A DNA stretch of 35,446 bases, from contig ADNK01001867.1 in the NCBI GenBank assembly GCA_000320545.1, forward strand, positions 1 through 35,446, in the 5' to 3' direction. Source of the stretch: Bigelowiella natans CCMP2755. Its lineage: Eukaryota > Cercozoa > Chlorarachniophyceae. Each line of letters begins with the position of its first letter. Positions within the stretch are counted from its first letter, which is position 1. Below the pieces are notes generated by a model. The model saw only the letters and a program-made list of their open reading frames with translations, ran no database searches and was not told the origin of the DNA. Shown one piece after another: positions 9,780 through 20,081 of this stretch. The translations under genes and the position numbers were made by a program.

Positions 9780-11043
9780 CACGCAATACTAATTGATGAA
9801 AGATCAACAAATCATTCACCTGAGAAACTTCTGTGTGTATGTGTGCGTGTGTGTGTGTGTGTGTGAAATCTGATGTCATAATAAGTACGATAGTTGTACC
9901 AACGCGCCGTAGGGCTCAAGCTTCGGATTGTAGCGAATGTTCGTTTTGTCCATTGGTCCCGTCGCAAAGGAAGAGGTCACCGCTCTAATCTCCCCCACCT
10001 ATCTCCCATACGTTCCACCAGTACATTCGAGCAGCCCGCAAAATAAGGAAAAAAAGATGGGTATTCGCATGTGGCAGAGATATTGCCAGAGGGCAAGTTA
10101 TTTGCTCGAAGGCGACCTGCTTCGTAACTTGGCCGGATTCGTCTTTCTGGTCTGTTAACATCGGAGTGACTACAACCAAGCGGTGAAACTATGAGTGATG
10201 TCTGGAATGACAGCAATAAGGATCTAGGGGCGGGATCAACCATTGTTGAGGATCTTCTGCAGCCGAGGGTTATGCATCATCATGACTCCATCCATGAATT
10301 GGACTCCATTGTTTTGGGCTGCTTCTATCATCAGCTTGACGTCCTTCACCCCATTCATCGGCTTTTCCACCTAGTTGTCGACAACGAGAAGACAGGGTCA
10401 GTGCTTAGGTCTCACTGAAGCGCACCGAAGACAGCCGTTTACCAAGACGTGCTTCTTCTTCTTTATGGCTTTCAGAACCCATTCGGTCCTACAAAGAACG
10501 GATTGCGTGTTAGCATACGCCAGCAACAATGAACGCAGGTCTTCTCACCTGAGAGCGGTTGGAAGAGAAAAATAGACTGCATTCAAACCTGGGTGATCCA
10601 TCATTTTGTCGTAGTCATCCTATCACAAAGTACAAAAATCACTCAACGGGCAGCTCCGAATGCATTTTGCTGCACGGCTTGCAAAGTACGTATGGCGTGG
10701 GCTTCTTGGAGCAAAGATTGCAGTACTTCTTTGCATTTTCCATTTTACCGCGACTTGCAACGGCCGCCACCTGTTCCAAAAAGAGCTAGCCTCCTCATCG
10801 TTTCTCGACAGGAGATCTAGGTGTGTGATACTACTACTCTGACCTCGTGGCCAGCCGTCTCGATGGCATGGATCCACTTTTTCGCTAAGGGGGGAGAGAA
10901 AGAACGGGTTAGCTTTCGACCAGTACACCTAAAGGCGAATTGCATTCGAGGAAAAATAGACCGATGTATCCGAGGCCGACGATCCCGAAGCGGATCACAG
11001 CCGGAAGCTTTGCGTCGCCGACCTGGTGCGCTGGGGCGGCCAT
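8300..11043 (-). CDS. Gfo/Idh/MocA-family NAD(P)-dependent oxidoreductase
   Basis: Thirteen exons join in phase: 10962-11043, 10844-10884, 10690-10770, 10549-10619, 10443-10488, 10241-10370, 10117-10151, 9900-9998, 9651-9686, 9364-9478, 9071-9144, 8865-8939 and 8300-8545, giving about 376 residues. The N-terminal Rossmann fold shows GIVGLGYIAKKW, then VAAVASRGKMENAKKY, AVYFSLPT and KHVLVEKPMN, the family's EKP dinucleotide/catalytic motif. The C-terminal domain shows GVQFMDGVM, GDLGWYNIRITL, LVGTKGEVHIPNFV and QEANCIRHF. Order and motifs match the plant oxidoreductases of the At4g09670 type, of similar length. The substrate is probably a sugar or diol but cannot be read from sequence. No targeting peptide is evident, so it is likely cytosolic. 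The last exon is uncertain: splice signals near 8494 and 8458 allow other C-termini. Confidence 0.9.
9506..9866. repeat. CAA, TA and GT tracts in oxidoreductase introns
   Basis: CAA (9506-9528), TA (9745-9777) and GT (9845-9866) tracts lie between coding exons of the Gfo/Idh/MocA gene. Confidence 0.8.
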
Positions 11044-11394
11044 TTTGGGTGTTTAATTTGTTGTCGCAGATAAAAAATCCCCTATGTCTTCCCAGCACAA
11101 AGCAGCCCATTTGTTCTGAATGAAGGAGAGCGAGGACAATTCTTGTGCAACAACAACAGCAGCAGCGGCAGCAGCAGAACTAGCAATGGCCTCCCTCCTT
11201 TTCGTCCCTGCTTTTAAGGTTTGTGTAGCCGTCGATGCAGCCCGTTTCGCGTCAAAGCGGACGTTAAAATAGGGGTCAATTAGAATGATAACAAAACTTT
11301 AACAAAACGAGGTTTGAAGACTGAAGACATAAAGACTCCTGGCATTGATGCATTGATACGTTCACGCTTCTGATCCCAATTCCTCACCTTTCCT

Positions 11395-11456
<62 letters not shown>

Positions 11457-11539
11457 TGCACTTCAGAAGATGATCTAAAACGTGACCATTTTGACATATC
11501 TCACTCATCTCTCATCTCAAGCCAAATCAAGAACTTGTC
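11044..11539. promoter_or_regulatory. Divergent intergenic region
   Basis: This gap separates the start of the minus-strand oxidoreductase from the start of a plus-strand gene, so it should hold both promoters. It contains a CAA/CAG-rich stretch (11148-11177) and a CA microsatellite (11400-11452). No clear TATA box or other element is recognised. Confidence 0.35.
11400..11452. repeat. CA microsatellite
   Basis: About 26 pure CA units lie in the divergent gap upstream of the 11540 gene. Confidence 0.9.
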
Positions 11540-12167
11540 ATGAACCTCAAAATGAGGCGTCGACTTAAGGAAATAGATGCAACAGATAAAGAGGTACTAT
11601 TCTTCGCAAACTTTAGATCATGAGCATCCCTCTTTTCTCTATTATGAATGTATTAGCTCGTGTTCCTCAGATTCTGGATGCACTAAGACAATGTAATAAC
11701 GTTGGGCGGAAGGCAATTGCACTGTTGAAAACCGGAAAGGTAATTCTAATTCAATGATGTAAGAACATACTACTATGTGTTCAAATGATGATGCTGAACT
11801 TACAAATGCGACTAATTTTCATTCTTCATTGTTGCAGGTTCCAACGCATCGTAAAGGAGAATCAATGACAGGACTCGCAAGTAAAATAAAACCCAAGATT
11901 TTTCTGTTTTCGTGAAAGCGACCTACTTCATGTGCGTCTCACTCACATGTAATTACTCTCATGTTTCCGTTTTCCCTTTATCGCATCCATACGACAGACA
12001 CAATGGCAGCAAACATTTGTCACAGCACTCCGAGAAATTCTCTCGATGCAGGCGATGCACGGTCCTCGACAACTCTAGGTGGACATGTAGCAGAAGATGT
12101 GAAATCGACTGAATCATCGGCCGAAGCAAAAATAAATGATGAAATTATGTCAGAAGGCAAGATTTGA
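11540..12167 (+). CDS. Hypothetical protein, 111 residues, four exons
   Basis: Exons 11540-11593, 11671-11739, 11838-11880 and 11998-12167 join in phase with good GT-AG sites. The product starts MNLKMRRRLKEIDATDKE, continues with a basic helical stretch (ILDALRQCNNVGRKAIALLK) and ends in a Ser/Thr/Glu-rich, probably disordered tail. No signal peptide, membrane segment or known domain is seen. The start is the first ATG of the open stretch. I do not recognise the family. Confidence 0.65.
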
Positions 12168-13870
12168 TCACATTGATTGGTCTAGTGGCGTTGATCTTAG
12201 GTGTGACGTCATTTCATCAAATGAACAAACGACACAGCGGCAACGCTGTAGCTTGAAATGCATGAACTAGAACATGAATTGAAAATTTCACGCTCAAATA
12301 GGCGTGCTAGCGTGTGCAAGAATACATTACCACTCATTGCTTGCTATGGAGAGAAGTTCGCCGGCAGATGGTACTCCGACGGCTGAGAATCATGAGAAGA
12401 GATTGCCACCGATGTGAGATTCGAAATCTCCTGGACTCTTAGTAGCTATTACGAATGTTGATCACACCTGCAGCAGTGCGTAGTACGCTCGCCATTCGTC
12501 GCGGCCTAATCGCCGCTGGTTGCCCTGCCCCCCGAGCGCAAGGGGTGCTAGCTAGCTAGCAGGGCGTGTGGAACGAGCCTGAAAACCGAGGTGGTCTAGT
12601 CTAGTAGTGGTGTGGGTGAGCTGTGTGCTGTTGCCTCCTCGCCGTTCAGCCTTCCTCGTCAGAGGCAGGGAAAACCATTGAGTCTGAATTGGCCGAGGGG
12701 AGTGAGAAAGTGGAAAAGCGTGAAATGGTGTGCTGCCCTGTGCTCCTTCGTTGACCGGTCCAACGCCCTCTAGCCCTCATTGGCGACCCTCCTGTTGTCA
12801 GAAAACGTCCATTTCCTAGCACCACCTAGCCGCAGAACCATCACCGCTCCCTGCATTGACGATGTTTCGAACGCCGTCGATGCCACCAGTGCAACATTGC
12901 AAGGGAACAACGCATTGTTCAGCTGGATGGAGGGTGACTTTCATTCATGTTTGCACGCAGTTCATGCACACAGTGGCCCACGCTAGCACACTCCATGCAG
13001 CTACGCTGTGATGTGATGCACTGATGCACACCATATCTTCATCATCTTGTGTGTCTAGTCATTACCAATTGTTCAGTGTTCTTGGATTGCATCATTCGAC
13101 AGGCGGGTTCGCGTGTTCGATTTGACAAAAATTGGACATGTTCCCATGCACATGCATTCACAATGCCACGCTCATTTTTTGTGCATGTGTGTGTTGACTG
13201 ACGTGCGAGCAGTTGTGCAGCATCGGCTGCGCGCATGCTGAGCCGTGCAGCACTAGAGCATCGCAATCGTCAGTCTGTCTAGCTCTAGCTAGAGCTCTAA
13301 CGTGTCACGCGTGACCACGCTGCATTGCTAGATTGCAGCATTCATCGATCAGCCTTCGTGCGTTGTGTGCGTTTGTGCAACTAGCAAACAACAACGCGCG
13401 GTAGCTATATACTTGTGTGCACGCGTGCACATCCATACAAATCGAAGCTTCGCAGAACGAATTTGCGCATTTCTAGATTTGCTTTGCCCGTGCGCATGAT
13501 CGATCAATGCGCTAGAATGCACTAGTGCATGATGTAATGTGTGGCGATGACATCGCGCCTGCTTTAATCGTGCGATTCTATTAATTTAATATGCGTGTGC
13601 AGAGTGGAAGGAAGAGAACGTGACATGAAATGGACAAATATGAAATGTTTCCTCATCAAGAGTTCAACTCAAATCTCGTATCAGTATTTGCTGATTTTTC
13701 CTCGTGATTTGGTACGCTACTTATTTTTACGATGAATTGATTTCTTCTCCTAATAGTTCAATTTTCAAGAAGATAGCTCGATAATAAGGTCATGTGAGCT
13801 TATGTTTGTGCCGAAGATATATTCCTGTAGTAGCACAGGGATTGTCATTCACTATTTCATTATCATCATA

Positions 13871-13921
<51 letters not shown>

Positions 13922-13944
13922 ACCCTCTAAATCTCACTCTGTTA
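12168..13944. other. Long convergent intergenic region without genes
   Basis: No exon with supporting splice signals was found on either strand. From about 12300 to 13600 the sequence is packed with palindromic words: CTAGCTAGC at 12550, a perfect 16-base palindrome at 13281-13296, and many TGCA, GCATGC and GCGC words. A TC microsatellite runs 13874-13918. Short open frames here have no homology I recognise. Confidence 0.45.
13874..13918. repeat. TC microsatellite
   Basis: About 22 pure TC units lie just downstream of the minus-strand membrane-protein gene. Confidence 0.9.
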
Positions 13945-14905
13945 TTACATACCTACGAATATAATGGCCGAGATAGCCAATCCCACTGTAAGAAAAACTA
14001 GCTGGAAATATAACTCATATGACGGAGTAACCGGAAACTAGAAGAGAGCACAGAACGCATCCACTGACGTTTGCAATCATACATGCAACACAACATATGA
14101 CTGCAAAGGATTTGATCAATGTAGTGACACACTAAAATTCAAGGCAAACCTCTCCAGTTGAGCAACATGAGAATATCACGAAGAATATAACCTGGAAAAG
14201 ATTATAGAAATTCAATCCTTAACTTGTACACAATAGTACTGTGCATTATTTTGGATATTACCACGCTGCCAATTATCTTGTCGAACAGTGACTCTTGACA
14301 CATGGCCAATCGGCTTTCTAGCCAGTGAGCAATTCTCTGCGACAATTTGGAAGGTATCGATTAAATACAGCAACAAATACACTAAAACAAATACACTAAA
14401 TCTCACGACAGAGGAAACTTGTAATGTTTCAAAGTGGAAAAGTTTTGCATTGTTGTTCATGATGCTGCCTCAAGTTTGCGACATTCTGCGCCACTCACAA
14501 CCCAAACTTGTATGTACCCTCCCTCTCCCTGAACCGACCTCTCTGCGGAGCCAGGATTTGCAAATAAATGATGGTTCTCGAGACAAGGCGGAGAGCCAGT
14601 CGCAATGTAAATATAGCCTTGATATTTATGTATAAATTATTATACAAACATTGGTAATTATTTCTTAAAGACAAGTAAATATGGGTTACATATCTCAAAA
14701 CGGTGGCCCTCTTAAGTGACATGTATTTCTTTCTTTTGCATCTGATACGAGTAGGGTACGCAAGAGGGAGTCGGCGTTTAGGGCTTCCGAAAATATCTGG
14801 TTGATGTCGCAGGCTAGAGATCCCTTCATTTGACGTTTCAAAATAGGAATTACTCCTGAAAAGATTATTTCGGCAATACGTCCGAGCTTCCGCAAAAACC
14901 ATGTC
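13945..14905 (-). CDS. Putative membrane protein with C-terminal transmembrane hairpin (5' end unresolved)
   Basis: Four exons join in phase: 14539-14617, 14262-14336, 14150-14191 and 13945-14037. They read FICKSWLRRERIAHWLESRL, DKIIGSVVIFFVIFSCC and FQLVFLTVGLAISAIIFVGM, then a stop. The last two segments look like membrane helices. An upstream exon at about 14700-14900 (LRKLGRIAEIIFSGVIPILK, then a helical stretch) is probable, but its donor and the start codon are not settled. A TC/GA microsatellite follows the 3' end. No family is recognised; a tail-anchored or two-helix membrane protein is the simplest reading. Confidence 0.5.
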
Positions 14906-15123
14906 AGCTCTGTCTCTCAGGTTACCCTCCCCTGCCAGAACAGACTTTTCGATTTTGGTTCGGTTTCAGAACAAATGTGTACAGATTCATTCGAACTAAT
15001 AGCATTGGTTATAGCTAGAATTGGATGTTGGGAGGACAGTGATCGTAGGGTGTTAGATTGTTGGGGTACCCTATGTTGTCACGTGGAAGCTTAAAAAATA
15101 AACACCTATCTGTGAATATGTAG

Positions 15124-16194
15124 CCTCGTCGTCAATGCGCTTCTTGCCGCTCTTCTAGTTGTAACACTATCATCTTCGTCATCTCTTTCGTCCGGCCTCG
15201 CTCGGAGTCGCATCTCCAGCCGATCCAGTCTGAGCAGCTTCAGATCTCCACTGTCCCTCCAAAACCGAGTATGCCACCAGGCCAGCGGAACCATGGCTAG
15301 GTAAATACTTAGAGAAAAAATCTTTATTTAGGTTTTAGAAATTGTTGTAACGTGGCTAAATGCTCTTTGTATGAACGCAAAGGCGTGGGGTGTCGGTGAA
15401 TGGCCAAACGTACAAGGTTACCCTGAAAACTCCTGGTGGGGACCACGAAATCGAATGTCCAGACGACATGTGAGTCACCTCTTTACATATCTAAATCAAA
15501 ACACAAATATATGATGTTATCATCGCATTGTTGAAATATAAAGACAAACGTATGGTATGAGTTTTGAGATGTGTTATGGGTGTGTTGTTTGTTGTGTGTT
15601 GTGTGTCGTATGTGTTGTGTGCTGTGTGTCGTATGTGTTGTGTGTTGTGTGTTGTGTGTGTGGTATGGAAAGGGGAATACATGTTTGTGCGTTTGAGTGT
15701 TCACTTTTTAATGAGCGGGTGAGTAAGTGAATGTGGAGTATATATAAGTTGTATATCACGAGCAAGAGGAAATATTAATTTGAATAGGTATATTCTTGAC
15801 AAGGCTGAAATGGATGGAATTGCTCTTCCGTATTCCTGTAGAGCTGGTATCAATATAGAAAATTGAAAGAAAAATCTATATCAAGCTAACTCACAAACAA
15901 CAGGATTTTGCATTTCCTGTGCTGGAATCATGGAGGACGGCACCGTAGATCAGAGTGATCAGACATTCCTGAACGTGAGAATGAATTTCCTAATTTATAT
16001 AATCTAAATACTACGATCTTCATATGCCAGCTAAAAAGATATTGTACACATTATTTTAGGAGGATCAAGTGAAACAAGGAATTGTTCTTACTTGTTTCGG
16101 TACTTATTCCGCCTGTATTGATCATCATACCTCGCGAAAGCTTATGCTTGTTTTTTGTTCCATTCCTATTCAGCTCGACCGACATCTGATATGA
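15124..16194 (+). CDS. petF: Plastid-targeted plant-type [2Fe-2S] ferredoxin
   Basis: Exons 15124-15300, 15383-15469, 15788-15846, 15904-15974 and 16060-16194 join in phase. The mature part reads TYKVTLKTPGGDHEIECPDD, then YILDKAEMDGIALPYSCRAG and FCISCAG, and later QVKQGIVLTCF. The cluster ligands are three Cys in C-x4-C-x2-C and the Cys of VLTC, as in photosynthetic ferredoxins that pass electrons from photosystem I to FNR. Ahead of it lies a hydrophobic run (LLAALLVVTLSS) and then an Arg/Ser-rich stretch (ARSRISSRSSLSSFRSPLSL). This is a signal-plus-transit presequence for a secondary plastid. The first exon with the ATG was not found; the first listed exon begins at an acceptor and needs two bases from upstream. 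About 20 residues extend past the usual C-terminus. Confidence 0.9.
15580..15662. repeat. Degenerate GTGTTGT minisatellite in ferredoxin intron
   Basis: Units of GTGTTGT with GTCGTAT and GCTGTGT variants repeat about ten times inside the ferredoxin intron 15470-15787. The unit is longer and more irregular than the pure dinucleotide tracts elsewhere. Confidence 0.7.
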
Positions 16195-17225
16195 CCGTCC
16201 GTACTCACGTAGAAAACGAGCTGTCCTTATAAATTGTGACCTGTGAATATTTAAAATCACAAAATACTAAAATCCATTGGAGTTAATTGAAATATTTAAG
16301 TATGCCAGTAGATGCTGGCTATGGAGACATAAGTGCCTCGCATAAGTAAAACTAGTCTACGTGCACACGTAGTTAATACTACAGAACAATGCGCTATAGC
16401 TATTAGCGTGTAGGGTAGGTGCCATGCACATTGCATGTACAACAATAAGCAACTCAGCGTTGCAGCATGGCATTGCACTCACTATTCTGTAATGTATAAA
16501 CTTCTATTTGTGGCACCACCCAGTATCGTACGTACGGTACAGTTTGTGGCTGTGACAATGCTAATTAATGATGTGATGATGTGCGCTTGATAATGATGTA
16601 CACACCTGCATAGTTGCCGCAGGTCGCAGAGCTAGCCCTAGCAGAGTAGTATCCATGGCGTACATGCCGCAGAGATGACACAGCCTTGCCAACAGATGTC
16701 GGTATTACTGTCGTAGGCATAAGCTATATTAGGCTAGTAGGGTGACCATTGGAAAAATCCAACCATTTCTCACATATGCGCAGGCCAAGCTGGCACAGAA
16801 ACAGCTAAGCACGTATTATAGTGAAAGCATTACTAGCGACTAGATTAGCACGCTACGCTGAAAATGTCTAGATTTAGAGCCGTTGTGAATATATATGCAA
16901 TGAGCATCGAGCTATCGCACCGACCACCGGGTTTACAAATAATATGCAGTGCCTATTACACGTGCATAGCATGACATAGACCTAATAATACCGTTTACCT
17001 CTGTAGTTACCCCATTCTTCGGTATTAAACGATTGCTTCAGACCCTTGTAATCTTGTAGGGGCACAATAGGTAATCAAAGCTAAGAATTCAAATCTGTAT
17101 GATCTGCATGTGGGAAAAATGTTCGTTGTTATCTATTCACTATGGAGGTGGTTCTGACAGCTAAATAAATACTTAGTTGTTAGTACCCAATCATCAGGTA
17201 CTTGCATCGCTGCTTGTAGATTGGC
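16195..17225. other. Convergent intergenic region without genes
   Basis: The gap lies between the 3' ends of the ferredoxin and phosphatase genes. No exon is supported. From about 16290 to 17000 it is rich in palindromic words (CTAG, TGCATG, GTACGTAC near 16528), like the other 3' gaps. Confidence 0.4.
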
Positions 17226-18934
17226 TCAGGCTTGGAGATGGTCTGGTAGTTCTCCAAGCTCTGCCTCCGTGCCCATTTTCCCTTCCACAACGCTATCCTG
17301 CACCGCGGGATTATCATCGTTCGAATTTGGTCCCGCCTGCATGTTACCACCCTTCTGATTGTCCGAGCCCAGAGAATGATTACTCTTCTTCCACGGTACG
17401 CCCTTCAAATATATCACAATCAGAGTTGTGAAACAGCCCAGCACGGTGCCTGCAGCAAAAAGGAACACAAAAGAAACCGTCTCGCGGGTGGAGGAATCAC
17501 ATGAAGACGAATCTTTCCCTTCCATTGAAGAGAGTAGTCCAGACAAGCATTGATCAGCCTCCTTGTTTTCGCACGCCTTGCACCAAACCTGCACATCCCC
17601 GTAACTAACGGTGGTGCGGAGCTGGGGGGCAAGTTGCGATAGCGGACACAAGCCTGCAGGAGATGGCGAGGGGCAAACAGAACCAAAGGAGAGTGCCAAC
17701 GGCACTACTTGTAGCCCCTCTTTGTAGACCATCCTCACGGAGCGTTCCTTGCTTACTGCATCTTCGTAGAGCTCGAAAATAAGTGCCGAGGCGTAGTTCG
17801 GGATAGTCTCCTGCTGCAAGGGCGGATTGGCTGTGTAAGCGTCGAGTGTGGCGAATATACTGAGAATCGTAGGGTAGTGTGCCGAGAAGAGAACCCAGGA
17901 GTATAAGTAGGAAGGACTTTGTTCCATGTTTTCCAAGATTTTTAGAAGAATGTTTCCGCCAAGCTTAGTACCAGCCGTTTTACGTCCATACCTGTTTAGT
18001 AGGATCCTCAGGCATGACACTAATTGGTGTTGACTGAAAGTAGGTAGAATCCTGAGGTTGTGTGTCCTGTATTTTATGTGCGCATGCGTGTGTGCGTTGT
18101 TTATGCGTGTGTGCAAGCATACACGTATTACTACAGGTTTATTTTTTTCGGCACAAGATACTTCTGGTGCTCAGCGTAGTGTGCCACTTGTTGGAGGACA
18201 GCCCATTCATCCGGCAGCAGATAGTCACGAATGCTGGGATCTGGCAGCGCTAAGCATTCTACTGAGTTGGGATTTGGGTCGCATTCGGTCTTGGCAACAT
18301 TTATGATGTCAAAAGCGTTCCATACTAGAGATAGTGGCACCAACTTGCCCACCACGGGTCGCATTTCCGTATAGGGATTAAGGGATGGATGTTGGCCAAG
18401 CTTCTGTAGAAGGTCTATATGGGTCTGCTCGAATGACATAAACTCGCTGGATCGATAGAGCTGGTCAAGGGATATGGAAAAAGTTGGGCAGTTTGCATAT
18501 GCTCGGATGTCGACATCATTACCGTCTGCCTTTGTGTAAATAGGCACGTTAGCCCGAGTGACATTTGCAGGCAGCATGCTTGCACCGTCATCTCGCTCGG
18601 GAAATAAACCCAAGGCGAGGTTCTGTGCCGAGACAATTGTTCGAGCGAAAGATGAACTTCGTAGAAGGACCGAGCTTGAATTATAGCTTCTGATCTCCGG
18701 TCTAGACGTTATGGACGAATATCTTTGGCGGAGCCATATTCCTAAGTCATACTGTTGCCTCTCCCCTGTGGGGGTTAGGCGCTCACCACCTCCCTCTTCT
18801 AGAGTTCTGGCAGCCTTGGAGAGCGGAGTTCGAGCTCCATGGCGGGTTACGACTTGCACTTGAATAAGTGTGTGTTGTTGTGCAAGCGCCAGTGCGAAAA
18901 TGAAAACGAGCCAGAATCCCACTACATTACACAT
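17226..18934 (-). CDS. Histidine acid phosphatase, membrane-anchored, with altered HD motif
   Basis: Exon 1 runs 18135-18934 and exon 2 17226-17991 (an alternative acceptor at 18051 adds 20 in-frame codons), giving about 520 residues. It starts with a signal peptide (MCNVVGFWLVFIFALALAQQ). The catalytic VVTRHGARTPL follows at once, then LRSSSFARTIVSAQ and LGLFPE, as in lysosomal/prostatic acid phosphatases. The later part has LGGNILLKILENM, SAHYPTILSIFATLD and PNYASALIFELYED. The family norm is SAHD, where Asp is the proton donor; here it is Tyr. A C-terminal helix (VFLFAAGTVLGCFTTLIVIY) and short polar tail suggest a type I membrane protein of lysosome or cell surface. Family assignment is firm; catalytic activity is doubtful because of the HY change. 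Confidence 0.9.
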
Positions 18935-20081
18935 TTTAATTTTTTTTTTCCGAGAAGCAACCTTGAATGATGTCCTCACTTGTTCTACTTCTCTTACGTG
19001 GTACCAAACAAATGCTGCACGGTGTGGGAAGCTTTGCTAGTGCGGTTTGCGGTTTGGAAGCTTTGGAACGGGTGTTGTCTTTTTGATGGAGAGATAAAGG
19101 AGGTCGCAGCAACTGAAACGCAATACATTTGATGAAAATTCGATGGATCTTCAGTTGTCGTATCGTCTCTTTGGCAGTCATTCGAGTATTCACCTCCATT
19201 GCTCGAGCATTAGAAATGTGTGAGACAAGACGCACTTCAGGAAAAGCATTGGGTGCTCCTGTGGTGTTTGAAACCGGGTTTGGACGTTTGTTCCCGGTTT
19301 TCCCTTCGACTTAGAATTACCGTAGTCTATTGTAGATCTACGACATCAAAACCAATAATATTCTCCTAGGAGCAGAAAAAATGGAAAAAATAATCATGAT
19401 GCGCTCGAACACCGACGCTGAATTCAATTTGTGTTCATTTTGCTGCGTGGGAGCTGTTTTCCGGGTTTAAACCCCTTGTAATTTGGAGTATTCGAAATGG
19501 GAAAACTGCCGCTGTGTGGTATTCAACATCTGACAATTTCTTTGTACTTCTGGTCTCATGAATTTTGGGGGAAATGTGACGAAATCCAAGGCATTTTCAT
19601 GTATTTTTACGTCATTTCTGCGAAAAAATGCCTGTTGCGTAATTTCCCCCCCTACATTTCCGTGGCATTTTATCTTAATTTTTGGTGTTAAAAGAAGGAA
19701 GAACACCCCCCCCCCGTCGAGGAGGTAGCGAGGGAAGGCGAGCCAAGAAAAGATAGTGGTGGCTGAAAAAGAGATACAAAACTAGGCCAAGCACCTACTC
19801 AGATCTCATTTCTAAACAATTTTGGTTCACAGCACGTCTCCTCAAGAATTTCCCTTCACTTGGTCGGAATACAAAACCAATGTATACTCTATTTTAGGCC
19901 ATTATCGCCTCTACCCAAGTTCATGATTCCTATCCGCAAAAAGAGCTTACACATTACCCCCCCAAAGGGAGAGCAGCAGTGTTGCGGCAACGAATTTTGC
20001 AAAGCTACAGATTCCGTCAGATGGTTAGACTAGTTTGTTGTCTTTCTTACTCAGCTTTTACATCATTACACCAATAGCTTC
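18935..20081. promoter_or_regulatory. Divergent intergenic region with inverted repeats
   Basis: The gap lies between the phosphatase and chromatin-protein starts. Short open frames on both strands look unlike genes. It contains inverted arms AAACCGGG / CCCGGTTT (19271-19278, 19293-19300), a 12-base palindrome GGGTTTAAACCC (19463-19474) and a longer imperfect hairpin (19566-19654). CTAG/GCATGC-rich blocks are absent. Confidence 0.4.
19566..19654. repeat. Imperfect inverted repeat (hairpin)
   Basis: The left arm (GGGGGAAAT near 19567, AGGCATTTTC at 19589-19598) pairs with the right arm (GAAAAAATGCCT at 19622-19633, AATTTCCCCCCC at 19641-19652), with mismatches and a loop of about 23 bases. 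Confidence 0.5.

Noticed and set aside
10821-11123. Plus-strand 100-codon open frame
   Set aside because: It lies antisense to the first two exons of the oxidoreductase, whose Rossmann motif is clear on the minus strand.
15483-15765. Thr/His-rich minus-strand open frames
   Set aside because: They are produced by the GTGTTGT minisatellite in the ferredoxin intron.
19467-19706. Open frames on both strands (64 and 79 codons)
   Set aside because: They overlap a hairpin, lack splice context and have no protein-like pattern.
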